A DNA stretch of 19,111 nt from an uncultured Ruminiclostridium sp. (GCA_910585505.1 CAJUFF010000040.1:1-19111); one strand, 5' to 3'. Counted from the first letter of the stretch, positions 7,095-14,410 are shown. Made by a program: numbers and translations. The notes: generated by a model not told the origin, from the letters alone.

Positions 7095-7730
7095 TTATAC
7101 GCTATGTTTTTCGCATACGTCTTTCAAACGGCATGATTCGCAAAGCGGCTTTCGCGCACCGCACACAAGCCTTCCGTGCCATACAAGCCTATGGCATAAT
7201 CCGAGACCCTCTTCGGGCTTTACAATTTCTCTCAGCATCTTTTCCACCTTTACCGCGTCTTTTCCTTCCGCAAGACCTATGCGGTTTGTAAGCCGTATGA
7301 CATGAGTGTCGCATACAAACGCGGGCTTTCCGTAAAGCTCGCCCGCTATAAGATTGGCGGTTTTTCTTCCCACTCCCGCAAGGCGGGTAAGCTCCTCTAC
7401 CGTATCCGGAACAGTATCGCCATACTGCGTATGAAGCTGACGGCACATTTCAACTATGTCTTTCGACTTGGTTTTAAACAGTCCGCAGGAGCGTATGTAT
7501 TCGGCCACCTCTTCTTCGTCGGCTTCGGCAAAATCTTTGATTTCCGGAAATCGTTCAAACAGCGCCGGAGTTACCTTATTGACTCTTACGTCGGTGCACT
7601 GGGCGGAAAGTCGGGTGGCTATCAGAAGCTCATGCGGCTTTTCAAAGGTTAAAGCGCACTTTACTTCGGGGTATTCTACCTTTAAAAGTTCGATAACCTT
7701 CTCGGCGAGAAGCTTTTTATTATTTTTCAT
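7095..7730 (-). CDS. nth: Endonuclease III (DNA glycosylase / AP lyase)
   Basis: 211 residues, same size as E. coli Nth. It removes oxidised pyrimidines and cleaves abasic sites in base excision repair. The helix-hairpin-helix reads LAGVGRKTAN (117-126) with catalytic Lys123, followed by the catalytic Asp141 in VCDTHV (139-144). The C-terminal Cys190-X6-Cys197-X2-Cys200-X5-Cys206 ligates the [4Fe-4S] cluster. LSAQCTD (41-47) is also conserved. Start ATG 7730 has AGAGG seven bases upstream. It is 100 bp downstream of the oxidoreductase gene, with a hairpin repeat in between, and no clear own promoter, so it may be the last gene of the 10790-7095 group. Confidence 0.97.
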   Translation of the reverse strand: MKNNKKLLAEKVIELLKVEYPEVKCALTFEKPHELLIATRLSAQCTDVRVNKVTPALFERFPEIKDFAEADEEEVAEYIRSCGLFKTKSKDIVEMCRQLHTQYGDTVPDTVEELTRLAGVGRKTANLIAGELYGKPAFVCDTHVIRLTNRIGLAEGKDAVKVEKMLREIVKPEEGLGLCHRLVWHGRLVCGARKPLCESCRLKDVCEKHSV

Positions 7731-7766
7731 AAACGTGCCTCTTTTTATCTATGATTAAAGCGCGGC

Positions 7767-7804
7767 TAATACCAATTCCGCAACTTGATTAAAGATTGGT
7801 ATTA
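7767..7804. repeat. Short hairpin repeat of the TAATACYAAT family
   Basis: TAATACCAAT (7767-7776) and ATTGGTATTA (7795-7804) pair perfectly around an 18-nt loop. The left side reads TAATACCAATTCC, one base from the TAATACTAATTCC of the hairpin at 90; the matching C-to-G change in the right arm keeps the pairing. There is no T-run on either side, so a terminator is unlikely. It lies between nth and the oxidoreductase gene. Confidence 0.7.
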
Positions 7805-7830
7805 AACAAGCTGCCGGATACTATGAATTT

Positions 7831-8805
7831 TTACTCAAAAGGATACCTGACTCCCCACTTTTCTCTCAGCGCGTCCATTATCCTTAACATTTTCACGGTT
7901 TCTTGATGTGGCATTTCCTCGGTTTGCGTAGCACCGTGCTCTATGGCCTTTACCGCCGCTTCCAGCTCATATTCAAAGCCTGTAATCTGCGGCGGCCTTT
8001 CCGTTACTTCTCTTTTTCCGCCTGCGCAAACGGTTATCTTTTCAATGTCTATTATAAAATCCGCCTCGATCCGTCCTTTGGTACCGTAAATCACGCCCCT
8101 CGAATCCATTTCCGACACCATACTGCTGCCCAGCACCGCCATTTTACCGCTTTTATAGGTCAGTACAAAAGCGTTCTGAAGGTCCACTCCTTTTTCGCTG
8201 ATCTCCGCATTGGTATCAATTCTTTCCACCGGCTCGTTTATCGCCATGGAAGCAAAGTTCAGCGGATAAATTCCAACATCCAAAAGCGCACCTCCCGCAA
8301 GATCCGGCTCGGTAAGGCGCTTCACGTTTGTCATCTCGCCTCCTGTAAAGGCGGTGACCTGCGTTACTTCTCCAATGGCTCCGCTGTTCAGTATTTCGTT
8401 AAGCATTTTTTGAATCGGCTGGAATCTTGACCACATAGCTTCTCCCGCAAAAAGCCCCTTTTCCTCAGCTAAGGCGAATACTTTTTCAGCTTGCTCCGCG
8501 TTAACCGCCAAGGGTTTTTCCACCAGAACATGTTTCCCGTGATTAAGGCACATCGTTGCATTTTCGGCGTGAAAAGCGTGAGGCGTCGCAATATACACAA
8601 GATCCACATTTCCGTCGGCCGCCATTTCTTCGTAGCTTCCGTAAGCCTTTTCGGCGCCGAATTCCTCTGCAAAGGCTTTTGCTTTTTCGGCAGACCGGCT
8701 TGCAGCGGCGTAAAGAACGGCATATTCAGCATTGTTTACCGTAGCCGCCATTTTTCTCGCGATTCCGCCTAATCCCAATATTGCAACGTTTATTTTTGTT
8801 TTCAT
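7831..8805 (-). CDS. Gfo/Idh/MocA family NAD(P)-dependent oxidoreductase
   Basis: 324 residues. The N-terminal Rossmann fold has GLGGIA (11-16) and ends in the family hallmark EKP (96-98). The C-terminal domain contains GEAMWSRFQP (121-130) and GGALLDVGIYPLN (171-183). The WSRF and LLDVGIY signatures point to the dihydrodiol dehydrogenase / glucose-fructose oxidoreductase-like subgroup rather than inositol dehydrogenases. Such enzymes oxidise or reduce sugars, cyclitols or related diols; the substrate is not predictable. ATG 8805 is preceded by AAAGGAAC at slightly long spacing. It follows the TPM gene by 20 bp and so is probably in the same transcript, though no functional link between the two is evident. 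Confidence 0.92.
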   Translation of the reverse strand: MKTKINVAILGLGGIARKMAATVNNAEYAVLYAAASRSAEKAKAFAEEFGAEKAYGSYEEMAADGNVDLVYIATPHAFHAENATMCLNHGKHVLVEKPLAVNAEQAEKVFALAEEKGLFAGEAMWSRFQPIQKMLNEILNSGAIGEVTQVTAFTGGEMTNVKRLTEPDLAGGALLDVGIYPLNFASMAINEPVERIDTNAEISEKGVDLQNAFVLTYKSGKMAVLGSSMVSEMDSRGVIYGTKGRIEADFIIDIEKITVCAGGKREVTERPPQITGFEYELEAAVKAIEHGATQTEEMPHQETVKMLRIMDALREKWGVRYPFE

Positions 8806-8825
8806 TTTACGACCGTTCCTTTCTT

Positions 8826-9650
8826 TTATCTGTGCCTTCCGCCTCCGCCATGTCTTCCGCCGCTTCCGGATCTGTGAGTAGAGCTGCGTCCTCCTCCCCC
8901 TCCGCCGGAACTGCCGGAGCTTCTGGGCGAATAAATTCTGTTGGTAAAGTTACCTAAAAATATGTCCTCAAACCTTTTATAAGAAAGCGTATTCTTGTTG
9001 ATGTAAAAAGCGCCCGAAGGCTTTTCCAGCCTATACTTTTTAAGATTGTTAAAGAAAATTATTATCCCCACTATCAATGCAATAATTCCCATTACAAGCA
9101 TTCCGGCAAAAAAATCCACCGCTTCCACCTCCGCGCCCATTACGTCAGCCTGGTGGTTCGCCTTGCCCATGTCATAGTAATATTCGGCGGTATCAAGAAA
9201 ATCCATTGCCGCCTCCGCAAAATTTCGTGAAATTATATTGTCATACGCGGAGTCCAAAAGCCGCTCTATTCTGTAATCACTGTAATAGTTTATACAGGCT
9301 CCGCTGGTGGAGATATAATCGTATTCCGTATCGTTGTTTATCAGAAACAGTATTCCGTTGGTATTTATTCCGCAAAGTCCGTCATACATATCGTCGGCAT
9401 ATGTCACTGTGTGTTCATCGGTTTTCGGCTCTCCTATATCGTCGCAAACGCAGACAATAATATTGAAGCCGCTTTTTTCGGCAAAGCGCTCGGCTTTTTC
9501 CGTTATGGTCTCCGCCTCTTTATCGCTTATCCACTTGCTTTCGTCGATAATGTACACCTTCGGGTCGGCTTCGGCGCATACACTTACTGCAAAAACAAGC
9601 GCAAAAATTGCTCCTAAAAGAAAAAACGTCAGATATTTATATTTTTTCAT
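8826..9650 (-). CDS. TPM-domain membrane protein with glycine/His/Arg-rich tail
   Basis: 274 residues from ATG 9650 (AAAGGAAA upstream); a TTG at 9680 abutting the previous stop is in frame but has no binding site. Residues 1-27 form a signal peptide with a likely cut after VCA (24-26). Residues about 30-165 match the TPM (TPM_phosphatase, YgcG-like) fold: VYIIDESKWISDKEAETI near the start, GFNIIVCVCDD (61-71) and NGILFLINND (98-107). One membrane helix spans about 180-201, leaving a cytoplasmic tail that ends in a low-complexity Ser/Gly region (244-274), here rich in His and Arg. TPM proteins are linked to membrane or photosystem quality control in some organisms; the bacterial role is mostly unknown. 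It is encoded directly after a TFIIB-type zinc ribbon protein, and the two probably act together. Confidence 0.88.
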   Translation of the reverse strand: MKKYKYLTFFLLGAIFALVFAVSVCAEADPKVYIIDESKWISDKEAETITEKAERFAEKSGFNIIVCVCDDIGEPKTDEHTVTYADDMYDGLCGINTNGILFLINNDTEYDYISTSGACINYYSDYRIERLLDSAYDNIISRNFAEAAMDFLDTAEYYYDMGKANHQADVMGAEVEAVDFFAGMLVMGIIALIVGIIIFFNNLKKYRLEKPSGAFYINKNTLSYKRFEDIFLGNFTNRIYSPRSSGSSGGGGGGRSSTHRSGSGGRHGGGGRHR

Positions 9651-9680
9651 TTTAATTTCCTTTTTCTCTTTTTCCCACAA

Positions 9681-10790
9681 TCAGCATACGGCCATCAGGA
9701 ACGATATTGCTGCCGCGATAATCAGAGGAATACCAAAACTGAACAAAGTCAATTTAAGCTTGTTTACGGGAAGCATACCGCCGTATTTTCCGGTTTGTCC
9801 GTTCATAGCGTAATAGTACATTTTTCCTTTATGATTATAGGATAAAAACCACATTGGAAGCATTACGTATTTCCAGCGTATACCCCTGAGAGCATATTTT
9901 TCATTGGTATACGCAACACGGGAATAACCCTTCACGGAGCTTCTGAACTCTTCTTTGGCGGCGTCGATCATTCTTTTTTGCACTCGTTCGTATACCATGT
10001 CCTTTGAAACGTCGTATTTTTCCGCACAATGCCCCGAAAGATAAGGCATTTCAAATTTCACCAGATCCGAATAATTAAACGGTTCGATGCTTTCCATCAG
10101 CGTGTCGTCCGCTTTTGAGGAGCCATCGGCGGGAACGCCGTCAATATTTATTTTTCCCGCTCTTATCACCGAATACTTGCTTTCGGTTTTGTATATGTAA
10201 TCTCCCCTTCTCACAGAACCCATGCTCTTATATCCGTCGGCGGTAATGTTTCCTTCCACCACGCCGTCCGCCAGCCAGAACGGAACATACAGTCCCTTTA
10301 TTTTTTCCAACGTTTTTTGGCTTCTGAAATCCTTTTGCAGAAACATTCTGTGTTTTTTCGTCCATTGGTCAAAGTCAGCCAAAGCCCGTTCCTTAGTTAT
10401 CTTAAAGGGAATAATCATATCCGGGCAAAATTCGCCGCTCAGTCTTCCCGAAAGTACAACGGGACTGTGACAATAATGACAAAAAGCGGAAGCGGAAAGC
10501 TCCGAATCGGTTATTACCTCAGCGCCGCAGGTAGGACAGACATAGAGATTGTTGTCCTTTGCGAATATTTTCTCGTTATTTTCGTCTCTGTCGTGTTCCT
10601 GTACCGCTTCGGCTTCGGGTTCTTCAAGGTCTTGCATGAGGATTTCCATAGCCTTTGCGGTCATTGCTTCGATTTCGTCCTTGTCGAAACGGCCTCTGCA
10701 ATAATCGCAGTTAAAGCTTTGGGTTATAGTGTCAAACGCAAGAGGGGCGTTACAGTTCGGACACTTGTAGGCTATTGATTGATCGGGCAT
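9681..10790 (-). CDS. Membrane protein with two TFIIB-like zinc ribbons
   Basis: 369 residues, often labelled TFIIB-type zinc ribbon-containing protein, but not a transcription factor by any visible feature. Two four-Cys zinc-binding modules: C10-X2-C13...C28-X2-C31 and C85-X2-C88...C104-X2-C107, joined by an acidic linker (about 54-74). A conserved central domain follows (LYVPFWLADG at about 167-176, several strands, MLPMWFLSYNHKGKMYYYAMNGQTGK near the end), and one hydrophobic helix closes the protein (about 349-368). The zinc ribbons are therefore probably cytoplasmic on a tail-anchored protein. GAGGA precedes ATG 10790. The downstream TPM gene begins 30 bp after the stop. Molecular function is not known to me; a role in membrane protein quality control is inference from the partner. 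Confidence 0.85.
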   Translation of the reverse strand: MPDQSIAYKCPNCNAPLAFDTITQSFNCDYCRGRFDKDEIEAMTAKAMEILMQDLEEPEAEAVQEHDRDENNEKIFAKDNNLYVCPTCGAEVITDSELSASAFCHYCHSPVVLSGRLSGEFCPDMIIPFKITKERALADFDQWTKKHRMFLQKDFRSQKTLEKIKGLYVPFWLADGVVEGNITADGYKSMGSVRRGDYIYKTESKYSVIRAGKINIDGVPADGSSKADDTLMESIEPFNYSDLVKFEMPYLSGHCAEKYDVSKDMVYERVQKRMIDAAKEEFRSSVKGYSRVAYTNEKYALRGIRWKYVMLPMWFLSYNHKGKMYYYAMNGQTGKYGGMLPVNKLKLTLFSFGIPLIIAAAISFLMAVC

Positions 10791-10831
10791 TTCGGGTTCC
10801 TCATTTCGGGTTTTATTTATATGATATTATT

Positions 10832-10860
10832 ATTTTACATTATGACAAGCGGCTTGTCAA
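10832..10860 (-). promoter_or_regulatory. Sigma-A promoter of the zinc-ribbon / TPM / oxidoreductase group
   Basis: Minus-strand TTGACA (10860-10855), 17-bp spacer, TAAAAT (10837-10832), about 42 bp before the ATG at 10790. Confidence 0.75.
10843..10859. promoter_or_regulatory. Palindromic candidate operator over the -35 box
   Basis: TGACAAG-CGG-CTTGTCA is a perfect 7-bp inverted repeat with a 3-bp centre. It covers most of the -35 hexamer and the upstream half of the spacer. The position fits a repressor site, but the binding protein is unknown and chance cannot be excluded. Confidence 0.45.
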
Positions 10861-10910
10861 GGGCTGTTTTTAATACTGTTTGAAAATCATAATATAAAAA
10901 CGGATAAGTT

Positions 10911-11094
10911 CTAAGGCGCCACCGCACGCTAATACTAATATCGGTTTAAAAAGTGGATAAAATGGTTTTTTAAACCGATATTAGTGTTTAGGGTGTAACT
11001 CTGTTTTGACTGTAGACTTTGTTATATTTTGTCTACAGTCAAAACAGAGATTAGTATAAGCCGTCAGGCAGACACTGCGCGGTGGTGCCCTAAG
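10911..11094. repeat. Imperfect outer inverted repeat enclosing the two-hairpin element
   Basis: CTAAGGCGCCACCGC (10911-10925) and GCGGTGGTGCCCTAAG (11079-11094) are reverse complements apart from one extra base and two mismatches. The 128-bp hairpin element sits between them. This accounts for part of the 492-bp gap 10791-11282. In the rest (11095-11218) I see only weak, imperfect symmetry such as TTTCGTTAA with TTAAGCGAAA, and no gene. Confidence 0.5.
10931..11058. repeat. Composite two-hairpin repeat element, complete copy
   Basis: Begins AATACTAAT and ends ATTAGTATA. Hairpin A has 19-bp perfect arms at 10934-10952 and 10967-10985 (ACTAATATCGGTTTAAAAA and complement, 14-nt loop). Hairpin B has 19-bp perfect arms at 10999-11017 and 11031-11049 (CTCTGTTTTGACTGTAGAC and complement, 13-nt loop). 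GTTTAGGGTGT joins them. The part 10961-11058 recurs inverted at 19014-19111 with two mismatches in 98 bp. It has no coding potential and no T-tract. Confidence 0.9.
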
Positions 11095-11218
11095 TGTTTC
11101 GTTAAAAAACGCCGTACCGCACCGGATTTTTTACGCGTTAAGCGAAATCTTAAGAGAGACTCTGCAACTCCATTATAAAATCAAACCGAGATTTTTATTG
11201 ACATACTTAAAATCCCCC

Positions 11219-11247
11219 TTGACAATACCTGTTTTCGGTATTATAAT
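11219..11247 (+). promoter_or_regulatory. Sigma-A promoter of leuS
   Basis: TTGACA (11219-11224), 17-bp spacer, TATAAT (11242-11247), consensus in every position. Transcription would start about 30 bp before the ATG, leaving no room for a T-box leader. A second TTGACA lies about 20 bp further upstream without a good -10. Confidence 0.85.
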
Positions 11248-11282
11248 TAAAAAACAAGCAAACAAAAAAAGGAGCTGCTTAA

Positions 11283-13712
11283 ATGGAAAAAAAGTACGAC
11301 TTTACCGCCATTGAAAAAAAATGGCAGAAATACTGGGAGGAAAATAATACCTTCCATGCCGAAAATAACAGCGATAAACCCAAATATTACGCTCTTGTGG
11401 AATTCCCTTATCCTTCGGGACAGGGGCTTCACATAGGTCACCCGCGTCCCTATACCGCAATGGACATAGTGGCTCGTAAACGCAGATTACAGGGCTATAA
11501 CGTACTGTTTCCGATGGGCTGGGACGCTTTCGGACTCCCTACCGAAAATTACGCCATAAAAAATAAAATTCACCCTGCATTGGTTACCCAAAACAATATA
11601 AAAAGATTTAAAAGCCAGCTTAAGTCGTTGGGTCTTTCTTTCGACTGGGACAGAGAAGTAAATACCACCGATCCGGAATACTTTAAGTGGACCCAATGGA
11701 TATTTATTCAGCTCTTTAAAAAAGGTCTGGCATATAAAAGCAAGATGGCCGTTAACTGGTGCACCTCATGTAAAGTTGTTCTGGCTAACGAGGAAGTGGT
11801 GAACGGCTGCTGCGAACGCTGCGGCGGAGAGGTTATCAGAAAGGAAAAATCCCAGTGGATGTTAAAGATAACCGAATATGCTCAAAGACTTCTTGACGAT
11901 CTGGAGCTTGTGGACTATCCCGAAAGGGTGAAGTCCTCCCAGATAAATTGGATAGGCCGCTCAACCGGCGCGGAGGTTAAATTTGAAACCTCGGCGGGCG
12001 ATACCCTTACCGTTTACACCACACGTCCCGATACTCTGTTCGGCGCTACCTATATGGTAATTTCCCCCGAACATCCTTATATAGAAAAATGGAGCGATAA
12101 ACTTGACAACATAGAGGAAATAAGGGATTATCAGCAAAAAGCCGCGAAAAAATCCGACTTTGACCGCACAGAGCTTAATAAGGAAAAAACGGGAGTAAAG
12201 CTCGGCGGCGTTACCGCCGTAAATCCCGTAAACGGAAAAGAAATCCCCATATTTATTTCCGACTATGTTCTGATGGGTTACGGCACCGGCGCGATTATGG
12301 CGGTTCCGGCTCATGACGAGCGCGACTACGAATTCGCAAAAGTATTCGGGCTGCCCATAATTGAGGTGGTAAAGGGCGGAGATATAACAAACGCGGCTTT
12401 TACCGACTGTGCCACAGGAGTTATGACAAACAGCGGATTTTTGGACGGGCTTTCCGTAGAGGACGCCAAGGTAAAAATAAAGGAATGGCTTGCCGAAAAC
12501 GGAAAAGGTCACGAAAAAGTGAACTTTAAGCTCCGTGACTGGGTGTTCAGCCGTCAGCGCTACTGGGGTGAGCCAATCCCGCTGGTGTATTGCGAAAAAT
12601 GCGGCTGGGTTCCGATTCCCGAAGAAGAGCTGCCCTTGACTTTGCCCGATGTGGAAAGCTATATGCCCACCGATTCGGGAGAAAGTCCGCTGTCCGCACT
12701 TGAAAGCTTTATAAACACCTCCTGTCCCCACTGCGGAGGGAAAGCAAAGCGCGAAACCGACACTATGCCTCAATGGGCAGGATCAAGCTGGTATTTCTTA
12801 AGATACTGCGATCCCGATTTCAAAGCGGGCGTGGCTTCAAAGGAGGCTCTGGATTACTGGATGCCGGTTGACTGGTACAACGGCGGTATGGAGCATACCA
12901 CGCTCCATCTGCTTTACAGCCGCTTCTGGCACAAATTCCTTTACGATATAGGAGTGGTTAGCACCAAAGAACCTTATATGAAGCGAACCAGCCACGGAAT
13001 GATATTGGGAAAGGATCCCGAAAATCCGGGACAGTTCACTAAGATGTCCAAATCAAAAGGCAATGTGGTTAACCCCGACGACGTTGTAAAGGAATTCGGC
13101 GCGGATACGGTAAGACTTTACGAAATGTTTATCGGAGATTTTGAAAAAGCCGCCCCTTGGCAGGAGGAAGGAATAAAAGGCTGCAAGCGTTTCCTTGACC
13201 GCGTATGGGGTCTGAGGGAGCTTGTTTCCGACGAAGAACAGTACAGCGGGGAGCTTGAATCGGAAATGCACCGTACAATTAAAAAAGTCGGAGAGGATAT
13301 CGAAGGACTTAAATTCAACACTGCAATTGCCGCACTTATGTCTCTCCTGAACAAATTTTATTCTTTGGGCAAAGTGACAAAGGGGGAGTTCAAAAGCTTC
13401 CTTATCCTTCTTTACCCGTTTGCACCTCATATTTCCGAGGAGCTGTACAGCGAAGTATGCGGCGAAGATGTAATAGATAATCAAAGCTGGTGCGAATACG
13501 ACGAAGCTCTTTGCGTTGACGCCACCGTTGAAATAGCGGTTCAGATAAACGGAAAGGTGAAGGCAAAGCTTCAGGTGAATGCGGGACTTGACAAGGACGC
13601 TCTCGTAAAAACCGCTTTGGATAACGCTGAGATTACTAAGCTGATTGAAGGAAAACAGATAATAAAAAGCATCGGAGTCCCCGATAAATTAGTCAATATT
13701 GTTGTTAAATAA
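11283..13712 (+). CDS. leuS: Leucyl-tRNA synthetase
   Basis: 809 residues, the normal size of a bacterial class Ia leucyl-tRNA synthetase, which charges tRNA-Leu. The HIGH motif is at 50-53 in PYPSGQGLHIGH, and KMSKS at 587-591. A zinc-ribbon-like CxxC pair (C160, C163, C177, C180) precedes the CP1 editing domain, which contains the typical TTRPDTLFGATY and GTGAIMAVPAHDERD stretches. A leucine-specific insertion with a further CGW...CPHCGG pair comes before KMSKS, followed by the anticodon-binding domain and the C-terminal tRNA-binding domain (VQINGKVKAKLQV). AAAAGGAG sits eight bases before ATG 11283. It stands alone as a transcription unit. No anomalies. Confidence 0.98.
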   Translation: MEKKYDFTAIEKKWQKYWEENNTFHAENNSDKPKYYALVEFPYPSGQGLHIGHPRPYTAMDIVARKRRLQGYNVLFPMGWDAFGLPTENYAIKNKIHPALVTQNNIKRFKSQLKSLGLSFDWDREVNTTDPEYFKWTQWIFIQLFKKGLAYKSKMAVNWCTSCKVVLANEEVVNGCCERCGGEVIRKEKSQWMLKITEYAQRLLDDLELVDYPERVKSSQINWIGRSTGAEVKFETSAGDTLTVYTTRPDTLFGATYMVISPEHPYIEKWSDKLDNIEEIRDYQQKAAKKSDFDRTELNKEKTGVKLGGVTAVNPVNGKEIPIFISDYVLMGYGTGAIMAVPAHDERDYEFAKVFGLPIIEVVKGGDITNAAFTDCATGVMTNSGFLDGLSVEDAKVKIKEWLAENGKGHEKVNFKLRDWVFSRQRYWGEPIPLVYCEKCGWVPIPEEELPLTLPDVESYMPTDSGESPLSALESFINTSCPHCGGKAKRETDTMPQWAGSSWYFLRYCDPDFKAGVASKEALDYWMPVDWYNGGMEHTTLHLLYSRFWHKFLYDIGVVSTKEPYMKRTSHGMILGKDPENPGQFTKMSKSKGNVVNPDDVVKEFGADTVRLYEMFIGDFEKAAPWQEEGIKGCKRFLDRVWGLRELVSDEEQYSGELESEMHRTIKKVGEDIEGLKFNTAIAALMSLLNKFYSLGKVTKGEFKSFLILLYPFAPHISEELYSEVCGEDVIDNQSWCEYDEALCVDATVEIAVQINGKVKAKLQVNAGLDKDALVKTALDNAEITKLIEGKQIIKSIGVPDKLVNIVVK

Positions 13713-13714
13713 CC

Positions 13715-13726
13715 GTCAATATTGAC
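13715..13726. other. 12-bp perfect palindrome after leuS
   Basis: GTCAATATTGAC begins 3 bp after the leuS stop and is followed by AAAAATAA. The last leuS codons contain a second GTCAATATTG (13692-13701). On the plus strand it lacks a T-run, so it is at best a weak terminator; it could be a protein-binding site. I see no better leuS terminator before the padR promoter. Confidence 0.35.
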
Positions 13727-13784
13727 AAAAATAATTAACTCTTTAATACAAAGTCACGATTTCACAATTTATTATATTATATTC

Positions 13785-13812
13785 TTGACTTTTTTATTAT
13801 TTATGATATACT
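13785..13812 (+). promoter_or_regulatory. Probable promoter of the PadR gene
   Basis: TTGACT (13785-13790), 16-bp spacer, TATACT (13807-13812), in an AT-rich stretch 67 bp upstream of the ATG. Confidence 0.65.
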
Positions 13813-13834
13813 GATAGTTGCATATTGAGGAATT

Positions 13835-13864
13835 AGACCGCATACATTATTTTTTGCGCGGTCT
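13835..13864 (+). promoter_or_regulatory. Leader hairpin next to the PadR ribosome binding site
   Basis: AGACCGC (13835-13841) and GCGGTCT (13858-13864) pair perfectly with a 16-nt loop, ending one base before AAAGGAG (13866-13872). In the transcript it would be a 7-bp stem beside the ribosome binding site; in DNA it is an inverted repeat that could be an autoregulatory site. Confidence 0.5.
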
Positions 13865-13878
13865 GAAAGGAGAAAAAA

Positions 13879-14283
13879 ATGGGCATAAGAGAAAACTTCA
13901 AACGTGGATCCATTGAAATGCTTATCCTTTTCTTGCTTACACAAGAGGATATGTACGGCTACCAGTTAGCGCAGGAGATCAATGAGAGAAGCGAAGGCCA
14001 ATTTGACATCACCGAGGGATCAATGTACCCGACCCTTTACCGACTAATCGAGAAAAACGCCATAAGCGATTATAAGAAACTCAGTGGAAAGCGCCGCACC
14101 AGAGTTTATTATCATATCGAAGAGGAAGGCGTCGAGCTTCTGGAAAAGATTAAGGAAGATTATCACGCAATCAACCAGGGTGTAGAAAAAATTCTGAGCG
14201 GAAAAAATGTTTCTTCTGCTGCCGCACCCAAGGCTCCGGCGAAAACATCCACAAGAGGAAGAAAGAAAAAGACTCAGGAATAA
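13879..14283 (+). CDS. PadR-family transcriptional regulator with basic tail
   Basis: 134 residues. The winged-helix domain of PadR (about 5-80) is clear: FKRGSIEMLILFLL, MYGYQLAQEI, then ITEGSMYPTLYRL and the wing with KRRTRVYYHIEEEG. A short dimerisation helix (about 85-107) marks the small PadR-s2 type. PadR proteins usually repress a neighbouring drug- or stress-response gene by sensing small molecules. Here no target is adjacent in the same orientation; the downstream neighbour is the convergent, broken erm. The last ~23 residues (SSAAAPKAPAKTSTRGRKKK region) form a Lys/Arg/Pro/Ala-rich, probably disordered tail not typical of the family, which may add nonspecific DNA affinity. Good AAAGGAG before ATG 13879. 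Confidence 0.93.
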   Translation: MGIRENFKRGSIEMLILFLLTQEDMYGYQLAQEINERSEGQFDITEGSMYPTLYRLIEKNAISDYKKLSGKRRTRVYYHIEEEGVELLEKIKEDYHAINQGVEKILSGKNVSSAAAPKAPAKTSTRGRKKKTQE

Positions 14284-14293
14284 CTCTTGACAG

Positions 14294-14408
14294 ATTAGTA
14301 TAAAACCCGTGAAGAAATGACTTCACGGGTTTTATAAATTATCTGATTTTATTTTTATAACTGCTTTAAACAAAGGTAATATCCACAGTTTTAAAAGGGA
14401 TTAGTATA
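14294..14408. repeat. Two solitary ATTAGTATA motifs flanking the PadR terminator
   Basis: GATTAGTATAAA occurs at 14293-14304 and again at 14399-14410, 106 bp apart in the same orientation. The 9-mer ATTAGTATA is the end motif of the hairpin repeats elsewhere, but here no pairing left arm is visible. The first copy runs into the terminator stem; the second abuts the erm stop codon. The bases between 14336 and 14398 contain nothing else I recognise. Confidence 0.45.
14300..14335. terminator. Strong bidirectional terminator between padR and erm
   Basis: ATAAAACCCGTGAAG (14300-14314), loop AAATGA, and its perfect complement CTTCACGGGTTTTAT (14321-14335). The stem has a GC-rich core with AAAA before and TTTT after, so it can stop transcripts of padR on the plus strand and of erm on the minus strand. 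Confidence 0.85.
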
Positions 14409-14410
14409 AA

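Noticed and set aside
10931..11058. Pair of rho-independent terminators
   Set aside because: The stems are long, but neither is followed by a T-tract on either strand, and they lie upstream of two divergent genes where no transcript should end.
11059..11282. T-box riboswitch upstream of leuS
   Set aside because: Many Clostridia control leuS this way, but the consensus promoter ends only about 30 bp before the start codon and no T-box sequence or specifier/terminator pair was seen in the preceding 200 bp.
11961..12773. Long minus-strand open frame inside leuS
   Set aside because: It is the antisense shadow of leuS, has no ribosome binding site and shows no recognisable protein family.
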